64,000 nucleotides of DNA. It comes from Cycas panzhihuaensis (Eukaryota > Cycadophyta). Within the stretch, counting starts at the first letter, position 1, and the number at the start of each line of letters is the position of its first letter. Shown here in pieces: positions 35,382 through 47,030 of this stretch. Location of the stretch: contig CM041465.1 of the NCBI GenBank assembly GCA_023213395.1, positions 27,535,741-27,599,740 on the forward strand, given 5' to 3'. The notes under the pieces are model-generated. The model had not been told where the DNA came from, ran no database searches, and was given only the letters and a program-made list of their open reading frames with translations. Made by a program: the position numbers and the translations under genes.

Positions 35382-38367
35382 ATCAAGGCCCTCTTCTCAG
35401 AAGAGAGGAGGAGAAGAGGTAGGCCCTAATAGAGTGTGGACCTATGGAACAAGAGAGAGAAATAATTGGTTGAAAGATGCAAAAGGGACTTGGTATGTGG
35501 AAACTAAACCTAAAAAGACAAGATCAATGGGGCATGTCACTAAAGATCACCTAAAGGGAATGCCTCTAGGGTTTAGGTTAAACAAAGCGAGTTGACTAAG
35601 TACACCAAGGGTTTGGGTAGTGTTTTAGTCTTATTTAAAGATAATATGAAGATATAAGGTATCATTGTTGAATAAATGAAACTCAAAGGATACTCTCTTT
35701 CTCTCTCTCATTTTATCCTCTCTCTCTTTTATCTTTGTCAATGGAAAACTAAATTAGGAAGAAAAGAGGTGCAAAGGTAAGAAAGAGTATGAATGGCCTA
35801 TGTAACCTTCCCTAATGATGTATGGAAGAAGGATAACTATCAGTAGCTGAAGTTCTCTTTCCTAATCCTACCCTTATAGCTATGCATATGAAGTGAATGC
35901 AAAAAGGGTGTAATAAGGAAATGAAAGTCCGTTCTATCACTTATCCTTTAAGGGGCGGAATGAGAGATGTACTAGTTCAAGTTACCCATTTTTTATGTTT
36001 ATGCAAGAGGAAAGGGAAGACAAGGTCTATGCACACTAATGCAAGAGTCAGGAGTGCAAATATGAGGGTGCTCCTTTCTTGCTTTTCCTTTGGTGAATAT
36101 AGGAGAATAAACAAATGATTGAAAGCTACATGCAAATGCAACTGATTTCCTTTTAGGAAGAAGGGGGGAGAAACGAAGAATAAGGAAGAAGAGGAAGGTT
36201 GGAAGATGTACACCTAGAAATGAGTTGGTCAATGGAGTGCCTCACTTTTTCCTTCTTTATCTTCCTTTCACCAATTACCTTATGCTCTAAGCCATGGTTG
36301 ACGTTGTGGTTGAAATCATAGGTGGGACTTCCTTACCTTCCCCGAAATGTATTATGAAAGAGTAAAGAACTTTAAAGGAAAGCTTCAAAGGAAAATAAAT
36401 ATAAATGAGACAAACATACCTTTCAACATGGTCTTGCTTGCTCAAAGTAGGTAGAGTTTCCATGAGAGCAAACCCTTTTTAACTAACAAGCAATAGCATG
36501 TGTATGCATGTGCATATGGATTTGTGTATGTATATGTATAGTCATTAAAATGAACTCTAAACTTGATTAATATTTTGAAAGAAAAGAAACAATACACTTC
36601 ACAATCTTCCTATTACATGCTCAAATGTTTCCAAGAAATATTTGGGGGAAAAGGGAGGGTTTTGAAGGTAAGAGAAAGGAGAGCCTTGGAATGGCTAACC
36701 TCCTCAAATAAGCTACATCTTGCATGCTTGGGCACTCTAGGAAATAGGTTAAGAGAGGATTTAAAACTCTAAGCAAATAAAGATGGGACAACTTACAAGA
36801 AATATAAGAAGTTATAAAAGCTATAAAAAATGTAAATGTTGCAAAAGTCGTAATGTTGTAACTTTCATAAGATATGTAAGAAAAATGGAAATCTCATAAA
36901 ATGATAAAGCATACAAAGAATTTTTTTGCCAAATAATGTGTATAAAAGTTGATTGCAAGCATTGCAAGGGGTTGAAAATGCTACAACTAGTAGAGGCCCT
37001 CACCTAATGGGTTTCTTGGTGAGTAGGATCGATATAGAGTAGGAAAGCTAAGAGAGGTAGGGGTTGCCTTGGAGGATATGGCTATGAGGGTTAGAACCCT
37101 AATCATGGGCTCCTCTTCTCCCTCTTAAGGAAGTCCCACAATCCACCTACTTCTGCCTAAAGAGAAATGCAAGGGGTATGGAGGTGCAATCAAGGAGAAA
37201 GGAAGGATTTACCTTCCTTTGGACACCCAAAAGAGGTAAAACAATATGCAAAACCTATAGTAAATAGGGATATTTACCAAATATGCTTGTTAAAGGAAAG
37301 GAATAGAAATAAATAAACCTATTTGTAGCCACAGAGCTAAAATAAAATAGATGTTACCTCATATATCAATGGAAAGAGATGAGGATCCTGCCTACTAAGT
37401 GAAGAAGGACTCCTTTTGGAGGCAAGAATGAGACTCAAAACCTTACAAAACCTGTTGCTACTACTTGACTGAGTACCATGAAAGAAAGATCAATTGGAGA
37501 AGGTCTGGTTCAGAACTATGTTCTAGGGTTTTACCCTTAGAGAAGAGAAGAATAAGAAGAGAGACTAGAAGTGCAAGTAGGAGGTAGTTTTTCTTTAGCA
37601 TAACAACGAAAAGAGGTAGAACAAACTCAGAATTAGGCTTTTATGCATAAATTAGATTTCTCAAGTGATTAGGGTTTTCTCTAGATAGGAAATAGCTTCC
37701 AACCATGTGTTAGTTTTACAATAAATTCAAAACTAGCCATTGCTAGGCTGTGGAAGTCAAGAGGCAATTGCCTTATGGCAAACTTCATGGTACCATGAAG
37801 TTTGATGTGGTACCACGAATATTGTTGCAATGCAAATAAAATACAAGGAAAAATGAAAGGAAGCCTAGAGAACCCCCAAAAGAGGGATCCTAGGGCACCA
37901 CAAAGAGGTATGATGGACTGGTAAAGCCTTTAGAGGACCTCTAGGCATCAATGGGACCTTCCCAAGTGTGTGAAAGGGGGTAATAAAGGCCCCAATGGGG
38001 GATGAATTATATATACAAAGGTGATCAAGCCTAAAATGAGGTGCTAAGGATCATGTATAATGCTAATAGTGAATAAAACGTGGGCTATAGGGGCTTGTTA
38101 ATACCTGAGAGTGCCAAGGAGGTGTCATGAGGGGTTTTATGTTTCCATAGGACATGGTCCTTAGTCATCATAGGCTTGATCATAGTCACAGGCATAAGAA
38201 TGGGCAGGCAAACCAGGCATCTCAACCATGTATATAACAATGTCATATAGAATGCAACCATTAAACATCTCATCACATCCTAAAGTAAATAAGGAGCAAG
38301 GATAGAGATATATACTTGTGCCTACCTAAGAGGTGCTATCCATGTCTATTCCAGTAGTTGGGAAATA
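35382..38367 (-). repeat. GyG 5' LTR, main piece right of CopB
   Basis: It aligns with 12641-15563 and ends ...GGGAAATA at 38367 against ...AAGAAACA at 15563, so the terminal CA has become TA. TGTGG at 38368-38372 then joins CopC leader sequence CACATAC. A block at about 38131-38200 is absent from the other LTR copy. Confidence 0.9.
37318..37327 (-). promoter_or_regulatory. Mutated TATA box of the GyG 5' LTR
   Basis: The minus strand reads TACAAATAGG where the 3' LTR has TATAAATAGG (14581-14590). This would weaken the element's own promoter. Confidence 0.5.
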
Positions 38368-38412
38368 TGTGGCACATACTTTTATCATATCTTCTACTTC
38401 TTCATCATCACC

Positions 38413-39660
38413 ATGTCATTTTAATTTAAGTAGTATATCAACTGCATATTAAAAGGCAAAGAAAATTGAGATTTGTGGTACATTGGAGCTAAAAATACTA
38501 CAAAGTATGAAGGCCTTTAGAGAGCCTACTTGTAGCCTACACCTATTATACCTGCAACATCTACTTCTAGTGCAACTAGTCCAATAGCTCCTACAGATGC
38601 CACAACCAAACTATAATTAGAGATAGATGATGAAAAGATTTATGTAGGAATTCTGTTAGTTACTGATCACTCCTTAGATAACTTGATTAACAAAGAGCAT
38701 CATGATAGCCTGGAAGGTCCTTGAAGTTGTCAAGAAGAACTTTGATACCAAGTTAAACTTAGAATTTATTCATCTTGTTTTGAAAATGAATAAATTAAAA
38801 ATGCAGAAGCGATGAGCTCATGAGATAATAAATCTCTTTTAACCAATAAAACAGGAAATTGATAAAGACTTTAAGACCCAATGCATCACTTGGGCATTCT
38901 TGATCCAATTATATCTACATGTCCCTGACTATGAAAACTTGCTTGGAAGTCTTCAATCTAGTGGAACATTGAAGACACTCAACTTTGAAGCACTTGCTGA
39001 GAAGTTTATAGAATTTGACAAGACTTTTGATACCAACTTTGTAGCCTATGAATCTCTTCTATATGCAACCTTTGAGATGGAAGAAGAAGCTTGCTACATA
39101 AAAAATCAAGGTCCTTCTCATGGCAGAGGAAACATCCAAGCAAGAGGAAGAAGAAGAAACATGGGAAATTATCCACAAAGTTAACCAAACCCTCAGTCAT
39201 AGCCTTAATAGCCTCAAGGCCAAGGGCCACCTTAACAAAAAGTAAGATAGTCAGGCCAAACCAATACCTCTTCAGGGACTAGTAATCAAACTATTAGGTG
39301 TGATCGATGTAAGTGTAAAGAACACTTTGTAAAAGACTGCAGAACCATCATTTATAAGTTCGCCAAGTTCTAACCAAAACATGGAGCTCATAATGTTGGA
39401 GAAACTTGTGAAAAATCCTTTAGTGGTATAAGATTTGTACAAGCATACTTTTAAAGAATTGAGGGATCTTCAACATCGAATGCCATTGACCAACCATAGA
39501 GATACTTTGAAGCTTGATGTGGATATATCACTTGTGAATTCTCTTCACCAATGCCAAACCCTATTGGAATTACAAATAGTGTGGCTTCAATCGATGGATG
39601 GTGGATCATAGACATAGGAGTAACTCAACATATAATATATAATCGCAGTCTATATTAAAC
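38413..39660 (+). pseudogene. CopC gag and protease
   Basis: The ATG is at 38413. Codons 4 and 7 are TAA and TAG (CAA in CopB). An open stretch at 38900-39184 holds LQSSGTLKTLNFEALAEKFI and a basic RGNIQARGRRRN segment. The zinc knuckle at about 39299-39343 keeps all four ligands (CDRCKCKEHFVKDC), unlike CopA and CopB. The protease site near 39610 reads DIGV. About 40 bp upstream GyG has inserted, separating the gene from its LTR promoter by 26 kb. Confidence 0.9.
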
Positions 39661-40990
39661 ATTTAACTCAAATGTTTAAGGAGTTGTTCATATGGTTGAT
39701 AAATCATAACAACCTATTGAAGGAATTGGTAACATTCACCTAAAGCTCCTAGGCTTAAGAGATTTTACATTACTTGATGTCCTATACATACCCAATCTCA
39801 AATAAAACCTACTCTTCTTATCCACACTTGTCTCTTATGGATTTAATCTAAGTATAACCATAAATGATTGGATTCTCTGGGTCATTTACCCTCCAACTGA
39901 TCGAGTGGTCTTGACTAGACATCTCACTAGTAAAATCTTTTGACTAAATGGCTCTCCATCTTCTAAAGCCTGTTGTTCCCAAAGCCCTTATACCGATGAA
40001 GAATTTACATTTAACTCCATCCTAACCCACCTAACATTGTCACTAGAAGCTCTTTGGCATGCTCGCATAGTCCATATTCACATTGATAGACTTAGAGATC
40101 TTTGTAACACTCTTCCAAGTCTTCCAAAGTTCTCCTCCAAGCCCTTCAAATGTGAAGCTTGTATCATTGCCAAATCTCATCAATTACACTATTCCAAAAG
40201 TCAGTGGAAATTAAGCCATCCATTACAATTGGTACAATCTAATATGTGTAGACCAATGACTATTCCTTCACTAAAGGGCAAGTTATATTACATCTCTTTC
40301 ATTAATGATTTTACTAGAAAAGTATGGGTAGATTTTCTACATAAGAAAGATGAAGCCTTCCATGTATTTAAAGAGTTCAAAGCCTACATTAAAAAAGAGT
40401 CAGGTTATCAACTCAAATATATTCAAACTAATAATAGTGGTGAATATACCTCACATAAGTTTGAAAGCTACCTTTGAGACAATGGGATCAAATATCAAAC
40501 AACAATAGTAGGTACCCCACAACAAAATTGAGTTGCTGAGCATATGAATAGAATAATCATGAACATGGATCGAGCTATGTTAATATACAAAAATATACCT
40601 GCCTACCTATGGGCCAAAGCCATCAAAATGACTATATATTATATCAATGTTGTTAGTCCATCAAGGGAAGGACAATCACCTAATAAAAAGTGGTCAAGAC
40701 AAGCCCCCATTTCTCATTACTTCAAAAATTTTGGCTCTACATACTATGCCCATATTCTGGATACAGATCAAAATAAACTCTAACCAAGGGCACTTAAAGG
40801 CATCTTTGTTGGATACTGTATGGATAAGAAAGGGTATAAGGTCTTTATATTTTCACAATAAAAATTTATCATTATCAGAGATGTCATTTTTATAGAGATA
40901 GAGGATCAATTGCTTACACTGGACTCCAAAATACCCTCATACTACTATAATAATATTATCGAGTATAATGTTTAGATTCTAAAAGTATGG
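39661..40990 (+). pseudogene. CopC pre-integrase and integrase
   Basis: The HHCC region (LWHARIVHIHIDRL, CEACIIAK) begins near 40055. The core follows at 40250-40620. FINDF replaces FIDDF, QTNNSGEY replaces QTDNGGEY, and the Glu in AEHMNR remains; two of three catalytic positions are therefore Asn through G-to-A changes. A stop separates the core from AYLWAKAI at about 40600. Inactive. Confidence 0.9.
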
Positions 40991-40994
40991 GAGC

Positions 40995-41012
40995 GGGGGG
41001 GGGGGGGGGGGG
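40995..41012 (+). repeat. G18 run at the integrase-RT hinge of CopC
   Basis: Eighteen G in a row, against 13 in CopB and 6 in CopE. The length differences are not all multiples of three, so the downstream frame shifts between copies. Confidence 0.96.
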
Positions 41013-41429
41013 ACAGATATAAATTACTCTAAACATTGGAAGATGACAATAGAGCCTTAGAGGATATAAGTTCTGACTTTGAACTGATGAGTGTACATCC
41101 AACACCATCCTTTGAAGATAGTAGAGTTGACAAAGGCAAAGCCATTATAGAAGAATCATCCTCTCCATCTTCAGTTGACAAAGGTAAAATAGTGGTAGAA
41201 TAACCATCTTCCTCAAGCACATTAGCATCTTCCTTATAAAATTATTATTTTAATGAACAAGATAAGAACTAAGAAGTTGAGGAAATGAGGATCTTATTCC
41301 CAACTCAAGGATCTCGAAAAGCCTGCTAACTCAATAAGGACATATGACTAAATGAGGTGGGAAAAACTGGCACTCAAAATGCCCATAGAGCAAGGATGGA
41401 AGAATCATTATATAATGAGCTTAAAATGT

Positions 41430-42948
41430 CATAATTACATCTTACTCTTAATGAAGATCCCCTCTTATACTAGGAACCTATAAAACATATAGTTTAGAGA
41501 AATGCAATAAATAAAGAATACCAATCTCTCATAAAAAAAATGGTACATAGGATCTCATTGATCTACCACTTGGAAGAAAGGTAGTTCAAAATAAATGGAT
41601 GTTCAAAAACAAATATAGATTAGATGGCACCATTAAGAAACACAAGGCGAAATTGGTAGCTAAAGGATTCACACAAAGGGAAGGCATCTACTACATTGAA
41701 GTCTTTGCACCTATAACCAAGTGGCCTATAATTAGAACTCTTATGGCCTTGGTTGCTCAACAGGGTTGTAAAATCTACCAGCTTGATATTAAGACCATGT
41801 TTTTGAATGGGGATTTTAAAGAAGAAATTTACATGGCTCAGCTAGAAGGATATGAGATCAAACGTTAAGAGCATAAGGTTTGTAGGCACAAAAAGTCTTT
41901 ATATGGCCTTAAACAAGCCCCATGTGCTTGGTTTACTAAGTTGTCTAAAAGAATGAGGCAACTTGGATATGAGGTTTACGACTACTAAGATATTGATGCA
42001 ATATTATTCATCAAGTGCCAAAAGGATAAAGTCACTTATCTCATAATCTTTGTGGATGACATGCTAGTAACGGGTAACAATGAATAGGTAATAAGCCAAC
42101 TTGGAAAAACATTTAAATTATCTGACCTCGATTTGATGAAATATTATTTGGAAATTGAAGTAACATAAAAGAATGGAAAATTTTTCCTCTCCCAAGAAAA
42201 ATACATCAACAATATTCTAACTAAGTTTTATTTAGAAGATGGTCAACTAGTAGCTTTACCTATGGACCCTAATACTAAACTCTTAGCTAATGGCAACATT
42301 AAGGAGACAGACACAACACTATATAGGAAACTTGTAGGTAGTCTTATCTAGACTATTAATATAAGGCTAGATATTACATACTCTATCAACATTCTTACAT
42401 GATTCATGACAAATCCTAGGTAGAATCACTAGCAGGCTATAGTTTAAGTGTTAAAATACCTAAAGATAACTAGCAAATTTGGTTTGTTATATGAACCTAA
42501 TAATAAATTTAAGTTTTCTATATACACAGACTTAGACTTTACAAGAGTTAAAGATATAGGAATATATACATTTGGGTATGTAACATTTCTTAAAACAACA
42601 CCAATATCATAGAAATCTAGATAGTAGAAGATAGTTGTTGATTCAACTACCGAACCTGAATACATTACTACTCCTAAGACCAGTAAAGAGGTTATATAAC
42701 TTAGAAAATTATTTAAAACATTGAATATCACATGAACAAGTCCTACTAGCTTTCGTGTAGATAATCAATCTGTAATCCATGTGGCAAAAAATCTTATATT
42801 TCATGATTATACCAAACACATAAGTACAAAAGTCCATAGGATTAGAGAACTTATTCATGATAGCATAATTCAACTGTAATACTATCTCACAACAGATCAA
42901 GTAGTCTATATCTTCACCAAACCGTTGCAAAAGGTGAAGTTTGAATAG
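41430..42948 (+). pseudogene. CopC reverse transcriptase and RNase H
   Basis: RT: an open stretch at 41599-41868 holds FKNKYRL, AKLVAKGFTQREG, EVFAPITKWP and LDIKTMFLNGDFKEEIYM. The catalytic box near 42050 reads FVDDMLV. RNase H follows and has many changes; HISTKVHRIRELI is still readable, and the stop TAG is at 42946-42948. Stops within conserved motifs are mostly TAG or TAA at Gln or Trp codons. Confidence 0.9.
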
Positions 42949-43437
42949 TTTCAAAGGTAGCTCAGATGTAGGGCCTCCATCTTCGATTGATCAAAGAAGA
43001 TGGCAACATGATCATCATACTATATTCTATTCGTGAAAATCCCATGTGGGCATGGAAGAATAAGAGTAAGTATCCACTCTATCCTATTTGTGAAAACCCC
43101 ATGTGGGCATGGAAGGATAAGGGTTATACTAGTTTTAAAAAATTATAACCTATGAAAACCCAAAAGGGCATAGGGGATGCCCAAACGGTATATGGAGACT
43201 CAGTAGATTAAGCTGCACATTTAAGTTGCTTAGCTATCAGGCTATATTAAAGAGCCACCTTAGCCATTTTGATTTATAAAAAGGGCTATAGATCTTAGAA
43301 AGTCCATGGGTTTTTATTCCTCATGAGGGTTTTCCTACAAAAGTATCATTTAGAATTTTAATATAATAATAAGGCTCAAAAAAAGACCTCATAGAATAGT
43401 TTTTCTCAAAATAACCTTCCACCATTAAGGGGAGGAT
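42949..43437 (+). other. CopC 3' untranslated region and polypurine tract
   Basis: Shared with CopB and CopE. The sequence TTAAGGGGAGGAT ends at 43437, directly before the LTR, and is the polypurine tract. Confidence 0.82.
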
Positions 43438-43748
43438 TGAAAGAGATTAGTGCATTAAGGTCACTGATATAGATTAATTAAGTGATCTTAGGATATATTG
43501 TTAGCATTGGTCTTTTAGTAAAATGTACTTTATGTGCATTTAGATGTAATTTCAGGTTTATATTATTAGGCAAGAAAATCCTAACCCCTTGCTTACCCTC
43601 AATAATAAAAGGTGAAATCTCAAGGAGGGAGTTATTATTCATTCTCACCTCTAAGATTTACTCTCATATCTTATTTCATCTCTGTTTCATTCTCCATTAC
43701 TATTATGTGCATATGAGTGATTTATTCCTTAGATCCATCCTTCCTTCA
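43438..43748 (+). repeat. CopC 3' LTR
   Basis: A 311-bp LTR, TGAAAGAG...CCTTCA, followed by TTCAC at 43749-43753. It differs from the 5' LTR at about 18% of positions by eye. Confidence 0.94.
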
Positions 43749-43762
43749 TTCACACTTTATTA

Positions 43763-43784
43763 GGTGGCACTACTAGGCGAAGAC
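43763..43784 (+). other. Possible end of the GyD 5' LTR and primer site
   Basis: Sixteen bases after the CopC end the sequence reads TGGCACTACTAGGCGAAGAC (from 43765). This is roughly like Tat-type primer sites beginning TGGCGAC or TGGCGC. The LTR end is not clear (TTTATTA). Weak. Confidence 0.3.
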
Positions 43785-43859
43785 TCCTTCTTAGGAGTTG
43801 GGCAAAGATGGTCCCTTAGGTCTTCTTAAGCTTTATATCTCCTAATTTTAATCGAAATA

Positions 43860-46020
43860 AGAATCGAGAGATATTTAGTCCACATCCTCCTAAGGAATTT
43901 CTAAACTATCTTTCTGGTGACCTTATTGGGGAGCCATCATTTATCCTTAAATAAAGCCATAGAAATAACAACACCTACCCCTAGGTACTCGTTGAGATTC
44001 CAAGGCCTTCCACGTAATTCTTAAGTGTATTCATCACACTTTGGTCATGATGTTTCATCATCCTATATTAAATCTTTAGAACTTCAAGCATAAGACACAT
44101 ACATTTATCCTCCCGAAGATTCAACCCAATTATACAATATACTGATGGAGCAGGGATATATATAACCTTCTCAATATCTCAGTGATTCTTCTTTTGTAGA
44201 TCCTTCTTTCGAACAAGAAGAAACACCTTTAGGTAAACCATGTCCATCTTTCCTTCAGTTAATTCTTACTAGGATCCTTATCCCACTATGCATGCCTAGT
44301 TACCATGATTCATTTTACTTAGAGACTCATACCATATCATCCCTACCACATTATTTATAGATTGATCCTTTAGGTGAAGACTATAAGTAAATCAAGGTAG
44401 AACCTCTACTAGATGCTATTCGATCTTCTCATCCTTCTCATCCTCCTTCACTTAGACCTACGTTGTGACCCCATTCCTTGCCTTTGGAGAAAGTCGGTGA
44501 TTATAAATCAACTAATTCATAGCCTCGTCAATCTCCTCCTAGGCAACAAGTTTGCATTCATTCTCCTGATTCCATACCTCCTACCCATGGAGTTACTACT
44601 ACTATTATTGCTCATAGCAACTCTAGTACCATGCATGCATCCACTTCTAGTCAAATGATTATGTCTTCACTTAAAATTGATCCATTCTTGTTCCACTAGG
44701 ATTGTCTCTTCTCATCCTATATCCTCTACCACTCAATTACCCCCTCATACATCACATACCACTTGGTCCTATGGTGTTAGACCTCATCCACCATCCCCTA
44801 GAGCATCTAACGTGATTTCCTCTTCATAGCATGTTTCTCATATTCATTCAACTCATCCTCACACTTTAGCAAGTCAATCACAACCTTTGAGGATTTCTCT
44901 AATCCCACTTTTTTTCATATATTCTTAAACCTACTCTATAATCTAATCCTTTCTATACCTTTAATCCAAGTTTCCGTCAATATATTATACCGTAAACCAA
45001 CTATGTGGTTAACCCCGTAGTGTGGTTTATTACCCCCTTCTACTCTTCCACCTAATGATGTTTCGTATTACCAACCATAATTGCAACAACCCGTCTATTC
45101 ATCTATTCCTCATCTATCATCCTTACCTCAACGTCTTACTACGTTGAGGCTAAGGAGACCTTTCCTAGATTATATGAAGTCTTCTTTTCTGCATGAGGTC
45201 TTGTTGTTACTTATGCTTCCATTTCTTCCTGAGTTGCCTAAATGTTTTGGTGACTCTTCTTAAGACTTTGCCTTCCATATATAGGTATTTGTACTTCCTT
45301 ACATAGATTTCATGCCATATGATTATGTCATGATGCGCCTATTTCCTAAATCACTTCAAGGCAATGCCTTGAAGTAGTTTTACCATCTCCCCTCAACTTC
45401 CATTCTCTTGTTCTAACAATTAGTTGACTCCTTTATCAACTATTTTAATATAGCAAGACCATTTGAGTCAGGTATTAAATATTTGTTAGCTATTAAGTAG
45501 AATCATGATGAGATATCAAGGGACTTTATTAGGAGGTTTCAAGACTAGGTATATGCTTGTCACTCTCATATTGACCCTAATTTATTATTTGATCTACTTA
45601 CTAATATGTTGAGGTCCCACATGTATTTATAAGTTTTGAAACTTGGTCCTCAAATATATGAAGAAGCTATTGATTGTTATTTAGCCCTAGAAACATTTGA
45701 AATTCAAGTAGGTATCAAGAAGGTTGGGAAACCTATACCTTCTAAAGAAATAATTCAAACTACAAAGGCTTTCTATATTGAACCTACTTATAATCATCTT
45801 ACTTTTTTTATTAGATCATTGGAATGCACAGTCAATACTAAATTGTATGTTGATCCTCCTTCTCAAAGTTAGCCTTCCCAAGAGACCACAGTTATTCACC
45901 TTATCAAAGGAAGGAAGAAACAAGCTCCTCCCCCACCTCCTTCTTCCTTTAGAAAGACGAAATGGTACTCATATCATCAGATAGATGCACATGATAGAAG
46001 TGAGTACTAAATAGTTCAAA
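43860..46020 (+). pseudogene. GyD gag
   Basis: The N-terminal part, in changing frames, is rich in Ser, Pro and His (for example RFQGLPRNS, YPPEDSTQLYNI). The capsid-type part follows from about 45290: DFMPYDYVMMRLFPKSLQGN, LVDSFINYFNIARPFESGIK and DEISRDFIRRFQD. An open stretch at 45636-45872 continues it. It ends in KTKWYSYHQIDAHDRSEY near 46010, matching GyG gag. No zinc knuckle was seen. The particle protein of a Tat-like gypsy element, broken by stops. Confidence 0.78.
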
Positions 46021-46659
46021 ACATAAATCAAAACACAAGTGTTCAAATAAATTACTCTTCTAAGTTATCTTAAGACTAGATGATCTATAAGGACCCATTA
46101 CCTTAACATAATGAGAAGACAAGTAAAGAAGATAAAGGTAAAGAAAAGTAGGTGTAAGATAATGAAGGTGAACCCTCGAGTTCTAATTCATCAAAGAAGA
46201 CCACCACTCCTGCAAATGCTCCAACAAAAAGAAACATGAATCAATCTCACCCACCTCCCAAAGGTGGGGATACCAAGAGAACCATAAATATGGTGGAGAC
46301 TACAAAGAGTGAAAGTCCATCTAAATCATATGATGATTTGATGGTGAGGAATCCTTACTCTTTACCTTTAGTACCCCCCATCCCATCAGGTTTAGGTCTA
46401 TTCCCTCTAGTTTAAAGGATGGATCTTTCTCTTTAGTAGAAGAATTAAAGACTATTTTAGAAGGCATATTAGTTATCGATTTGTTAAAGTATTACCTTGA
46501 GCAATGTCAACTTCCATTTGATGTATTGGGAGTTCTCGCAATAGTTTCTTCACATACTTCTATGCTTTCTTTTGACCTTGCTACTTTAGCTAGTCATTCT
46601 ACCCATGTGTCAAATGACATACCCCTATTTTACATTGAGATTGTGAAGGATGATATCAA

Positions 46660-47030
46660 TATCAAGTGAGTTATTACTGATGAAGGATCATCTATCAATG
46701 TAATCCCTCTTTATCTTGTTAAGGATTTGGAGATTTTTATTTTTGATCCATGCAAGTAGAATTGCCAAGGGTATGATAAGAATCAAATATGATAAGAATC
46801 AAAAGGTGCCCTTGGGTCAACTCACTCTTCCTCTCACATTAGAGGAAAAGATAATTCTTACCGAGCTTACTATCATCGACCTAGACTTAGAATATAAAAT
46901 ACTTTTGGATAGACCATGGATCACCCAAATGATAGTAGTTTATTCCTCTCTATTTGGTGAATTTAGATTCATCCATGAGGGATAATTAAAGATTGTTAAG
47001 AGAGAGCCTAAACCTATTAAGTAATCAGTT
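46660..47030 (+). pseudogene. GyD aspartic protease
   Basis: VITDEGSSINVIPLYLV near 46672 has the active-site Asp. It is followed by VPLGQLTLPLTLEEKIILTE and YKILLDRPWITQM in the open stretch at 46716-46985. The spacing and the final RPW motif are those of Tat-type proteases. A frame change lies near 46745-46800 where a short direct repeat (AAGAATCAAATATGAT-like) occurs. Confidence 0.82.

Larger units (their letters stand above)
12374..38367 (-). mobile_element. GyG, Tat-like Ty3/gypsy element with extra 3' genes
   Basis: Two LTRs of about 3.2 kb (12374-15563; 27453-27731 plus 35382-38367) bracket an internal region of about 11.9 kb. On the minus strand the order is primer-like site, gag, protease, RT, RNase H and integrase; then an antisense PMD frame, a second RNase H, a polypurine tract and the 3' LTR. 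Flanks are AATGG and TGTGG, a 3-of-5 match to one target site. Long LTRs, a second RNase H and an extra antisense frame are features of the Tat group. The LTR pair differs by about 13% over 290 bp counted by eye. Confidence 0.88.
10183..43748 (+). mobile_element. CopC, Ty1/copia retrotransposon interrupted by GyG
   Basis: The 5' LTR, primer site and most of the leader are at 10183-12373. Gag-pol, polypurine tract and 3' LTR are at 38373-43748. Both ends are flanked by TTCAC (10178-10182, 43749-43753), a perfect 5-bp target duplication that ties the halves together across 33 kb. Without the insertion the element is about 7.57 kb, close to CopB at 7.65 kb. Its LTRs differ at about 57 of 312 positions by eye, so it is older than CopB and GyG. 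Confidence 0.93.
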
